Shown: piece after piece, positions 1-5,444 of the stretch
How positions within the stretch are numbered: the stretch's first letter is position 1
How the letters are laid out: the number at the start of each line of letters is the position of its first letter
NCBI GenBank assembly: GCA_023231165.1
Contig: JALNVY010000123.1
Location: 1 to 7,160 of the forward strand
From: Syntrophales bacterium
Lineage (GTDB): Bacteria; Desulfobacterota; Syntrophia; Syntrophales; UBA8958
DNA length: 7,160 nt
Direction of reading: 5' to 3'
The notes under the pieces: generated by a model
The model's database searches: none
Seen by the model: only the letters and a program-made list of their open reading frames with translations
What the model was told of the DNA's origin: nothing
Made by a program: the position numbers and the translations under genes

Positions 1-627
1 AACAGTGTTCTGGAGGCCTCACAGCGGGGACACACCGGGGAGGATGTTGAATACGCCGTCGAACTTTTACAAAATTATGGCTTTGAAGTGATCCTGCACT
101 TGATGGTGGGCTTGCCCGGAGATAACCGCCGGGGCTTTGGTGAAACCGTAACTCGAACCATCGCCCTGCGTCCTGACGGCGTGCGGATTCATCCCACCCT
201 AATTCTAACCGACACGCCGCTGGCAGAGGACTTCCGGCGAGGTCGCTATCAGCCCTTATCTCTCGGAGAAGCAGTTGATCTCTGCAAGGAGGCCTGCCGG
301 CGCTTTCGAAAGGCAGAGATCCCGGTCATCCGCCTGGGCCTCCAGACAACGGATATGATGACCAGTCCCGGCGCTGTTCTGGGGGGGCCATATCACCCCG
401 CCTTCGGATCCCTGGTTGCCGAGGCCCTCTGGCTGGAGCGGGCCGTAACATTACTTGACGGCGCCGATGTCCGGGACAAAAGGCTGATCATGTACGTGCC
501 GACAAGGCAAGAAAGCGCCTTCCGCGGCAATAAGAACTGTAATATCGAGCTATTACAGAGACAATTCCAGTTTGCGGCGCTGGAGATTAAACCTGGGGGT
601 GAGGCCCTTCATTATAGCAGTTCCTGA
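1..627 (+). CDS. Elp3-like radical SAM protein, C-terminal part (5' end outside the window)
   Basis: The frame is open from base 1 to the TGA at 625-627, giving the last 208 residues; the GTG at position 88 is internal and not the start. The visible part begins in the late radical SAM barrel. It has the SVLEASQRGHT segment at residues 2-12, a helix, then LMVGLPGD at 34-41, which is the strand-and-loop typical of SAM-binding radical SAM domains. The C-terminal extension carries IRLGLQ (110-115) and GPYHPAFG (129-136). These match the Elp3/YhcC-like class (COG1243 type) that often sits near rnc, era or smc. The CxxxCxxC iron-sulfur motif would lie upstream, outside the window, so catalysis cannot be confirmed. 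The reaction is unknown; tRNA modification is possible by analogy with Elp3. The stop is 20 bp before era, so the two genes are probably co-transcribed. The family is fairly sure, the substrate is not. Confidence 0.85.
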   Translation, partial: NSVLEASQRGHTGEDVEYAVELLQNYGFEVILHLMVGLPGDNRRGFGETVTRTIALRPDGVRIHPTLILTDTPLAEDFRRGRYQPLSLGEAVDLCKEACRRFRKAEIPVIRLGLQTTDMMTSPGAVLGGPYHPAFGSLVAEALWLERAVTLLDGADVRDKRLIMYVPTRQESAFRGNKNCNIELLQRQFQFAALEIKPGGEALHYSSS

Positions 628-647
628 AAGGACGAGGGAAAATAAGC

Positions 648-1535
648 ATGTTCAAATCGGGTTTCATCGGCATTGTAGGCAGACCGAATGTAGGCAAATC
701 AACGCTTCTCAACAGCATCATGGGGGAAACCATTGCGATCACGAGCCCCAAACCGCAAACAACGAGAAACAAGATCATGGGGATCAAGCATCTGGCCGAT
801 GGACAGATGATATTTTTAGATACCCCGGGGATTCATGATCCTCATAATCCCCTGAATACGGCCATGGTGAAAACTGCCAGAAATGTTTTTGGCGATGTCG
901 ATGTGCTCATGGTGCTTATTGAGGCCGGCAACCGTATCTACCCTGATGACCATGTCTTATTTGAATCTCTCGCACCTTATAATCAACGGGCGATCCTGGT
1001 AATCAACAAGATTGATCTTGTCAAAAAAGACACTCTGTTACCTCTGATTGACGAAACCCGCCTAGCCTTTCCCTGCCGCGCGTTCTTTCCCCTTTGCGCC
1101 CGGACCGGTGACGGCGTCCCGGCTCTACTTCAGGAAATCCGGGATCTTCTCCCTGAGGGCCCGCCTTACTTCCCTGAAGACATGCTCACTGACCGTTCGG
1201 AAAGATTTATTGCCGCTGAGATCATTAGAGAAAAAATCCTACTCTTGACGCACCGTGAAATTCCTTATGCAACGGCTGTCGTCATCGAGGCCTTCCAGGA
1301 AGTGGAAGGGAAGGAGCTGATTCGTATCCAGGCCACCATCCATGTGGAACGGGATTCCCAGAAAAAGATCCTTATCGGCCAGAAAGGATCTATGTTGAAA
1401 AAAATCGGAACGGCGGCCCGTCTCGATATGGAACGTTTTTTTGCAACCAAAATATTCCTCGAGATGTTTGTGCGGGTTCAAAAAGACTGGACACACAGCG
1501 AGCGACTGGTTAAGGAATTCGGTTACGATCAATAA
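648..1535 (+). CDS. era: GTPase Era, ribosome small-subunit assembly factor
   Basis: This is a complete 295-residue Era, the usual length for the family. It is a cytoplasmic GTPase that binds the 3' end of 16S rRNA through a KH domain and assists 30S maturation. The GTPase domain shows the P-loop GRPNVGKS at residues 11-18, the switch I segment PQTTRNKI at 36-43, DTPG at 58-61 and NKID at 120-123. The G5 loop reads CAR (150-152) where SA is more usual. The HREIPYATAV segment (202-211) leads into the C-terminal KH domain. Its GxxG loop lies in GQKGSMLKKIG (244-254), followed by the LEMFVRVQKDW strand (271-281). The ATG at 648 has a GAGGG ribosome-binding site at 634-638, and the protein begins in the usual place just before the first strand. 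It follows the radical SAM gene by 20 bp. Identification is secure. Confidence 0.97.
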   Translation: MFKSGFIGIVGRPNVGKSTLLNSIMGETIAITSPKPQTTRNKIMGIKHLADGQMIFLDTPGIHDPHNPLNTAMVKTARNVFGDVDVLMVLIEAGNRIYPDDHVLFESLAPYNQRAILVINKIDLVKKDTLLPLIDETRLAFPCRAFFPLCARTGDGVPALLQEIRDLLPEGPPYFPEDMLTDRSERFIAAEIIREKILLLTHREIPYATAVVIEAFQEVEGKELIRIQATIHVERDSQKKILIGQKGSMLKKIGTAARLDMERFFATKIFLEMFVRVQKDWTHSERLVKEFGYDQ

Positions 1536-1546
1536 TGACGGCTTCG

Positions 1547-1595
1547 TAAAAAATCCGGATGCTGCGTTGCGCTGCATCCTTGGTCAGCTTTTTTA
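1547..1595. repeat. Imperfect palindrome after era; possible terminator or dispersed repeat
   Basis: The core at 1557-1579 reads GGATGC, T, GCG, TTG, GCG-complement, T, GCATCC. It folds as 6 bp, a T-T mismatch and 3 bp around a TTG loop. An outer arm pairs TAAAAAA (1547-1553) with TTTTTTA (1589-1595) across an asymmetric internal loop. The element starts 11 bp after the era stop and ends just before the ribosome-binding site of the next gene. The T-run lies 9 nt after the core stem, so it is not a textbook intrinsic terminator. The GACGGCTTCGTAAAAA lead-in plus the GGATGC/GCATCC core resembles, from memory, a palindrome dispersed in deltaproteobacterial genomes. That identity is not proven here. 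Confidence 0.5.
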
Positions 1596-1608
1596 AAGGG
1601 AGGTGGAT

Positions 1609-1923
1609 ATGCGGTCTTATGAAAATTGTATCTCGGCAAAGGGTATTTTAATCGGGTTAATCATCGTTTTTTCGCTGATTAGTTTCAGCGGTTGCACCAG
1701 TTATGTCTGGTATCATCATGACCAGAAGGCGCCGTTGAACTTTCAGAATGACAAGTTGCAGTGCGAGGAGGATCTGGCTAAGTTCAAAGCCGATGCGGGA
1801 AAGCCGGTGGATAAAGCTGCCGTCACAGATCGAATGAATGACTGTATGAAAGGGCTTGGGTATGGCTGGGGACCGGCCAGTGCTATCCCTGATGATTCCT
1901 TCGTTTATGAAGATAACAGATAG
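1609..1923 (+). CDS. Small predicted lipoprotein of unknown function
   Basis: This gene encodes 104 residues. The ATG at 1609 is preferred over the in-frame GTG at 1603 because the strong ribosome-binding site GGGAGGTGG (1598-1606) would overlap the GTG. A lipoprotein signal is visible: a charged start, a hydrophobic stretch at residues 12-26 (GILIGLIIVFSLISF) and a lipobox FSGC with Cys29 as the lipidated residue. The -3 position is Phe, which is less usual than Leu. Thr30 at +2 would favour outer-membrane sorting. The mature part is only about 76 residues, with YVWY at 32-35 and two cysteines, Cys52 in LQCEEDL and Cys79 in NDCMKGLGYGW. The spaced QC...CMxxxGY pattern recurs in many small proteobacterial lipoproteins of unknown role, and the two cysteines could form a disulfide. 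No function can be assigned. It lies 73 bp after era, across a palindrome, and no promoter of its own was recognised. Confidence 0.82.
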   Translation: MRSYENCISAKGILIGLIIVFSLISFSGCTSYVWYHHDQKAPLNFQNDKLQCEEDLAKFKADAGKPVDKAAVTDRMNDCMKGLGYGWGPASAIPDDSFVYEDNR

Positions 1924-1936
1924 CACCATAAATGAT

Positions 1937-1977
1937 CCCGCAGGCGCTATATAGTTTGCGCGTTTCTCTGTCGCGGG
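1937..1977 (+). other. Weak two-part hairpin after the lipoprotein gene
   Basis: CCCGC (1937-1941) can pair with GCGGG (1973-1977), and GCGC (1944-1947) with GCGC (1958-1961), around a TATATAGTTT loop. The internal loop is very asymmetric (2 versus 11 nt) and no T-run follows, so a terminator role is only possible. It begins 13 bp after the lipoprotein stop. Confidence 0.2.
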
Positions 1978-1987
1978 CAGTATTTCC

Positions 1988-2016
1988 TTGACATGCAGGA
2001 CTGGACCTTTTAATGT
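1988..2016 (+). promoter_or_regulatory. Candidate sigma-70-type promoter for the exported-protein pair
   Basis: A perfect -35 hexamer TTGACA (1988-1993) is followed after exactly 17 bp by TAATGT (2011-2016), a weak -10 match with 3 of 6 bases. Initiation near 2023 would give a leader of roughly 120 nt before the gene at 2147. It is the best promoter-like pair in the 223-bp gap after the lipoprotein gene. The poor -10 keeps confidence low. Confidence 0.35.
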
Positions 2017-2066
2017 CCGGCCTTGCATAAGTTATATGTTATCAAGAGAAATAGCCGACAGCATTA

Positions 2067-2119
2067 CCGCACAGTCTGCGGCAAAACCGTTCAAGATAGA
2101 CTCCACGGGATTGCCCGTG
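2067..2119 (+). promoter_or_regulatory. Two small hairpins in the leader of the two-repeat protein gene
   Basis: The first pairs CCGCA (2067-2071) with TGCGG (2077-2081) around CAGTC. The second pairs CACGGG (2104-2109) with CCCGTG (2114-2119) around ATTG. Both stems are perfect. The second ends 13 nt before the AGAGGAGG ribosome-binding site at 2133-2140, leaving that site free. They may stabilise the transcript or regulate it. No known riboswitch or leader class was recognised, and such short stems can occur by chance. Confidence 0.3.
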
Positions 2120-2146
2120 AGAAAATTTACCAAGAGGAGGTAGAAA

Positions 2147-2734
2147 ATGAAGAAAAGATTGATTGTATTCGCAATGGCCGCCATGCTGGCGGTGGGTACG
2201 CAGTTCGCGTTTGCCGCCGATAAGGCGGCAAAGAAACCGGCAGGAGAGCCGGGAGCCATGGTAGTCGATACCGTTAAAGCGACGGCGAAAGTGACGGCCA
2301 TCGATGCGGCCAAGCGGACGGTGACCCTCGCAATGGGCGACAAGTCCAAGACCATCACCTGCGGTCCCGAGGTCATAAACTTCGACCAGATCAAGGTGGG
2401 AGATCTGCTCAAAGTCACCTTCGTGGAAGCCTTCGCGGTCTATATCCAGAAGGCCGGTGCACCGGCCGGCGGCGAAGAGGTCAAAACTGTGACCCTGGCG
2501 CCCAAGGGCGCCAAACCGGGGATGCTCGTGACGGACACCATCGTGCTCAAAGCCAAAATTGATGCTGTGAACGCGAAAAAAGGTACGTTGACTATCACGA
2601 CTGCTGCCGGCGAGACCAAAACCATGAAGGTCGCCAAGAACGTCAAGGGGCTCAAAGGTCTGAAGAAGGGTGATGATATTGTGGTCCGCTACACCGAAGC
2701 CCTGGCAGTGGTTATTGAGGCGCCCAAGAAATAA
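2147..2734 (+). CDS. Exported two-repeat protein of unknown function
   Basis: This gene encodes 195 residues. The ATG at 2147 sits 6 bp after a strong AGAGGAGG. An N-terminal Sec signal (residues 1-23, MKKR then a hydrophobic stretch ending AFA) predicts cleavage near A23 or A24 and a periplasmic location. The mature protein is two copies of one beta-rich unit. Copy 1 covers about 36-102 (GAMVVDT ... KVGDLLKVTFVEAFAVYI) and copy 2 about 125-192 (GMLVTDT ... KKGDDIVVRYTEALAVVI), offset by 89-90 residues. Each has an early DT, a KxTAID/KIDAVN strand, a T-rich strand, then GD followed by EAxAV. Single-copy exported proteins with the GD...EA.A signature are common in proteobacteria and have no known role that I can name. 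There is one cysteine, C72, in copy 1 only. It is followed 52 bp later by the EF-hand gene with no terminator between, suggesting co-transcription. It is a confident gene; its function is unknown. Confidence 0.88.
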   Translation: MKKRLIVFAMAAMLAVGTQFAFAADKAAKKPAGEPGAMVVDTVKATAKVTAIDAAKRTVTLAMGDKSKTITCGPEVINFDQIKVGDLLKVTFVEAFAVYIQKAGAPAGGEEVKTVTLAPKGAKPGMLVTDTIVLKAKIDAVNAKKGTLTITTAAGETKTMKVAKNVKGLKGLKKGDDIVVRYTEALAVVIEAPKK

Positions 2735-2786
2735 AGAATTGGTACCGCAGACGGAAAACGCGGAGTAAAATTTTAGGAGGAATGAT

Positions 2787-3380
2787 ATGAAAAAGGCATG
2801 CGGAATGGGGTTGGTTGTCCTGCTGGTTCTGGCAGTTGGCCTGGGAGTTGCCATGGCCCAGGGGAAGTCGCCCACCGTTACTCAGACGTCGTTTGCCAAA
2901 GTAGACACCAATGGCGACGGTATCATCACCGTAGCGGAATATGATGCCTACTGGAAAGGCCGCTTCGCTGACATCGACGCCAATAAGGACGGCAAGGTCA
3001 TGGCTGCCGAATTCGAGGCCAGTACGAAGCAGCAGTTCAGCACTATGGATGCCAACAAAGATAACGCCCTGGTGGCCCAGGAGTTTGTCGCCTACTATTG
3101 CGGCCCCGATGCCAAGGCCCCGAAAAAGGCGAAGGCGAAGCCGATGAAGCGGATCGACACCAACAAGGACGGGAAGATTGCGAAGGATGAGTGCGTTGTT
3201 TTCTGGGTGGCCCGTTACAGTGATATGGACACCAACAAGGACGGAAAACTGACCATGGATGAATTCCTGGCGGCGGCAAAAAAGCAGTTTAAGGATCTGG
3301 ACAAAAACGGCGACGGCGTGATTGCCGTGCAGGAGTTCGACTACTACTACGCCGCGCAGGACGCCAAGGCCAAGAAGTAA
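2787..3380 (+). CDS. Exported six-EF-hand protein, predicted calcium binding
   Basis: This gene encodes 197 residues, with AGGAGG at 2775-2780, 6 bp before the ATG. A signal peptide at residues 1-24 (hydrophobic 8-22, cleavage at AMA before Gln25) predicts periplasmic export. Six 12-residue EF-hand loops follow, at 40-51, 64-75, 88-99, 124-135, 148-159 and 172-183. Each starts with Asp, has Asx at 3 and 5, and ends with Glu at 12. Loop 3 (DANKDNALVAQE) has Asn93 where Gly is usual at position 6, so it may bind weakly. The loops form two triplets with 24-residue spacing, and the triplets are offset by exactly 84 residues. They are joined by a Lys/Ala/Pro-rich linker at about 108-121 (DAKAPKKAKAKP); a similar DAKAKK ends the protein. 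It probably buffers or senses calcium outside the cytoplasm; the role is inferred from the motifs only. Cys105 and Cys136 follow loop 3 and end loop 4, respectively. Confidence 0.93.
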   Translation: MKKACGMGLVVLLVLAVGLGVAMAQGKSPTVTQTSFAKVDTNGDGIITVAEYDAYWKGRFADIDANKDGKVMAAEFEASTKQQFSTMDANKDNALVAQEFVAYYCGPDAKAPKKAKAKPMKRIDTNKDGKIAKDECVVFWVARYSDMDTNKDGKLTMDEFLAAAKKQFKDLDKNGDGVIAVQEFDYYYAAQDAKAKK

Positions 3381-3395
3381 AAAAGGTAAAACCTG

Positions 3396-3436
3396 AACCG
3401 GCTATGAAATCGTTCATATAAGATGCATAGCCGGTT
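3396..3436 (+). terminator. Hairpin after the EF-hand gene, possible terminator
   Basis: AACCGGCTATG (3396-3406) pairs perfectly with CATAGCCGGTT (3426-3436), an 11-bp stem with a 19-nt loop, starting 16 bp after the stop. Only a short T-tract (3435-3437) follows, so efficiency as an intrinsic terminator is uncertain. Confidence 0.45.
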
Positions 3437-3447
3437 TAGAAGCATCC

Positions 3448-3467
3448 AAATCTCATTTCAGAGATTT
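3448..3467. other. Short A/T-rich hairpin in the convergent gap
   Basis: AAATCTC (3448-3454) pairs perfectly with GAGATTT (3461-3467) around ATTTCA. The right arm runs into TTTT on + (3465-3468) and the left arm gives TTT on -. It lies between two stronger hairpins and may contribute to bidirectional termination. Confidence 0.35.
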
Positions 3468-3471
3468 TCCA

Positions 3472-3513
3472 ATCACGCCTGCGGGGAGACTTTTGTCTCC
3501 CCGCAGGCGTGAT
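3472..3513. terminator. Perfect 19-bp inverted repeat, probable bidirectional terminator or palindromic element
   Basis: The left arm at 3472-3490 (ATCACGCCTGCGGGGAGAC) is an exact reverse complement of the right arm at 3495-3513, around a TTTT loop. It is the strongest structure in the window. It lies 91 bp after the EF-hand stop on + and 27 bp after the stop of the convergent radical SAM gene on -. Neither side has an adjacent T-run, so it is not a standard intrinsic terminator. It may block transcript read-through between the convergent genes, protect mRNA 3' ends, or be a small palindromic repeat. Confidence 0.6.
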
Positions 3514-3540
3514 CCCATCAACAAGCAGGGTTCAGTGGTT

Positions 3541-5190
3541 CTACCGGTGCCCGGACTGCGGCACGTGCAGAGTCTGGATGTCGATCATTCCTTCGTTTAC
3601 AGAAAGCACTGCATCACAGCCCTTCCCCGGCAGGGTAAAGGCGAGTTCCTCCAGGCTGATCGTTCCGGCCTGCATCTGCGCCAGCAGGTCTACGGGGTCA
3701 TGGTTGAAGGCCACGCGGCGGGATGGCGGATCATGGCGGTCCGACTCCATCGGCCGGGCATCCATCAGCTCCGCGGAATAGCCGAAGTAGCTGATGATGT
3801 CCGCGGCGATGCTTCCCATCAGGGAATCGCCCCTTTCCTCGAAGAGGGATTCAATGAAATCCCTTTGCGTTTGGGTGAGGTCTTCGGAAGGGTAGGCTTC
3901 GAGCCAGGTGGCGAAGCGCTCGAACACCTCCGATGGCGACATTTCCAGGGCTTCCAGGATGATGCCGAACCAGGGCACGGCTTTGCCGTGGTTGTAGAGG
4001 ACATCGCAGCCATGAGCGATCCGTGCGGCCAGCGCCATGTCTTCCCCGCTGAAGGTCGGCGAGGAGATTACATGATAGGGGTTGCACGCCTCGTGTTCCA
4101 GATTCAGAGCAGGTGCGGTTTCGGCCAGGCGGGTGCCCGGGAGGACGGAGAGGCGGAAGACGTCTATGTGATTGGGGACGAGGCTCATGGCGAAATCCAG
4201 GCTGGCGCGGAAGCCTTTCAGGGAGTCACCGGGCAACCCGTAGATGAGGTCGAAGCCGTAGGTTACGTCAGCATTGTGAAGGAGGAGAATCTTGGCCTTG
4301 AAATCTGCGGGATTGAAGCTGCGGCCGATGTTCCGGAGCACCTTGTCGTGGGCGCTTTGCAGGCCGATCTGCAGGGAACACCGGATGGCCGCGAAGAGCC
4401 CGGCCATTTCCCGGTCGATGAATTCGCTGCGAATCTCGAAGAAGAAGTGGATATCCGGGGCCTTCACCCCGATGAGGCGCAGCACCTTCTTCGCGTTGGC
4501 CTTGTGGTAGTTGAAGGTGGGGTCCAGCACAAAGACCTCGCGGATTCCACTGGCGGCGAAGAGATCCAATTCGGCTTCCACCCGGTCCATGGGAACCCTG
4601 CGGATGCCCGCTGTGCCGCGGGATTCGAAACAGAAATCGCAGGTGAAGGGGCAGCCCCGGGACAATTCCCAGAGCGCGCCACCGTAGTCGGCCGGCCTCA
4701 GCGTGCCATCCAGAAACGGGGAGGGCAGAGTGGCGAGATCCTTCACGGGCATCGGTCTTGCGGAGGTGGCGATCTCTGGGGGTGTCGCGCCCCTGAGGAG
4801 GCGGCCCAAGGTATCGACGATGAGATCCTCCCCTTCACCAGGCAGAACGAAATCCATCGCGGGATCGCTAAGAACGCCCGCTTGATCTGCCGTGGCTTCG
4901 GAACCTCCTGCGAAAATGACGAGGCCAGGTCGCCGCTGTTTTAGGACTGAGGCAATCTCCAGGGCCAGGTCGCGGTTCCAGACATACATCGAAAACCCGA
5001 CATGGTCCGGATCCGATTCGAGAATTCGATCCGCGCACTCGACCGCCGTTTGATCCACAAAGAGATTCAGGATGCGGGTATGGATCTCATCCCCGAATGC
5101 CCTCCGAAGCATCGCCGTGAGCATGGCGGGGCCCAGCGGCATGGCTCGGGGTGATGCTTTGATGTGGATGGCCGCCAGGACCAGCTTCAT
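3541..5190 (-). CDS. B12-binding-type radical SAM protein, probably with a DUF4080-like C-terminus
   Basis: From the ATG at 5190 the protein has 549 residues. A TTG at 5220 would add ten residues but lies at the predicted transcription start, while the ATG is preceded by AAGAAGGCGG. The N-terminal part (about 1-135) looks like a cobalamin-binding Rossmann domain, with VIFAGGSEAT (91-100) and FVLPGEGEDLIVDTL (114-128). I see no DxHxxG axial-ligand motif; many relatives lack it. The radical SAM domain starts at LSRGCPFTCDFCFES, with Cys180, Cys184 and Cys187 (CxxxCxxC) as ligands of the 4Fe-4S cluster, and continues through IGLQSA (275-280) and DLIYGLPGD (314-322). The remaining approximately 180 residues (from about 370) resemble the DUF4080 tail of this class. 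It is a cytoplasmic iron-sulfur enzyme likely using SAM and perhaps cobalamin. The substrate is unknown; such enzymes methylate or rearrange unreactive carbons. It is monocistronic as far as seen, convergent with the EF-hand gene and divergent from the protease gene. Confidence 0.9.
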   Translation of the reverse strand: MKLVLAAIHIKASPRAMPLGPAMLTAMLRRAFGDEIHTRILNLFVDQTAVECADRILESDPDHVGFSMYVWNRDLALEIASVLKQRRPGLVIFAGGSEATADQAGVLSDPAMDFVLPGEGEDLIVDTLGRLLRGATPPEIATSARPMPVKDLATLPSPFLDGTLRPADYGGALWELSRGCPFTCDFCFESRGTAGIRRVPMDRVEAELDLFAASGIREVFVLDPTFNYHKANAKKVLRLIGVKAPDIHFFFEIRSEFIDREMAGLFAAIRCSLQIGLQSAHDKVLRNIGRSFNPADFKAKILLLHNADVTYGFDLIYGLPGDSLKGFRASLDFAMSLVPNHIDVFRLSVLPGTRLAETAPALNLEHEACNPYHVISSPTFSGEDMALAARIAHGCDVLYNHGKAVPWFGIILEALEMSPSEVFERFATWLEAYPSEDLTQTQRDFIESLFEERGDSLMGSIAADIISYFGYSAELMDARPMESDRHDPPSRRVAFNHDPVDLLAQMQAGTISLEELAFTLPGKGCDAVLSVNEGMIDIQTLHVPQSGHR

Positions 5191-5220
5191 GGTTCCGCCT
5201 TCTTTGGGTAATCTCAACAA

Positions 5221-5230
5221 TCGTGCACGA
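5221..5230. promoter_or_regulatory. 10-bp palindrome at the predicted start site of the B12 radical SAM gene
   Basis: TCGTGCACGA is a perfect palindrome abutting the -10 box on the minus strand, at about the +1 position. This is where a repressor operator would act. It is short, so chance occurrence is possible, and no regulator gene is adjacent. Confidence 0.3.
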
Positions 5231-5258
5231 GTATATTGAAAATATTGGCTGAGGTCAA
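5230..5258 (-). promoter_or_regulatory. Sigma-70-like promoter of the B12 radical SAM gene
   Basis: Read on the minus strand, TTGACC (5258-5253) and TATACT (5235-5230) are separated by exactly 17 bp. Each hexamer has 5 of 6 consensus bases. Transcription would start near 5223 and give a leader of about 33 nt to the ATG at 5190. That geometry also argues against the upstream TTG start at 5220. Confidence 0.65.
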
Positions 5259-5272
5259 AAAGAAAAAGCCCC

Positions 5273-5399
5273 CGGATCAGATGACGGCAGGAATTGTATT
5301 ATCTGAAATAACGATATACAAAACGGATCAGAGATTATATAAGCGCACAAAGGTGGGAAGCGGGAAATTATCGTCGTTCAGGCGCACCAACTATGCGCC
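5273..5399. other. Divergent intergenic region with a 9-bp direct repeat and a small hairpin
   Basis: No gene is seen between the radical SAM start and the protease start. The A/T-rich stretch contains CGGATCAGA twice, at 5273-5281 and 5324-5332, 51 bp apart. It also has a perfect 6-bp hairpin GGCGCA (5381-5386) / TGCGCC (5394-5399) with a 7-nt loop, 45 bp before the protease ATG. No convincing + strand promoter was found. TTGTAT (5294-5299) and TATACA (5315-5320) are only 15 bp apart. Confidence 0.35.
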
Positions 5400-5444
5400 G
5401 GTGTAACAAGCGGATTATTTTTATTTGATATTCATTTTACCATT

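Noticed and set aside
88..627. Treating the GTG at 88 as the start of the first gene
   Set aside because: The same frame is open back to base 1 and encodes matching family sequence (ASQRGHT), so the gene is cut by the window edge and the GTG is internal.
1239..2028. Minus-strand frames over era and the lipoprotein gene (1239-1577 and 1657-2028)
   Set aside because: They are antisense to well-supported genes and have no recognisable domain or convincing start site.
2042..2875. A 277-codon open frame on the - strand
   Set aside because: It runs antisense through the whole two-repeat gene and into the signal peptide of the EF-hand gene. The + strand proteins have signal peptides, ribosome-binding sites and repeats, while this frame has none.
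3493..4944. A 483-codon open frame on the + strand
   Set aside because: It lies almost wholly antisense to the radical SAM gene, whose motifs (CxxxCxxC, GLPGD) are unmistakable. The + translation is Gly/Glu/Ala/His-rich, shows no domain, and starts inside the 19-bp hairpin. It is a by-product of the high G+C codon use of the real gene.
5188..5220. TTG at 5220 as the start of the B12 radical SAM protein
   Set aside because: It would begin at the predicted transcription start. The ATG at 5190 has a ribosome-binding site, and MKLVLAAIH is a natural first strand of the domain.
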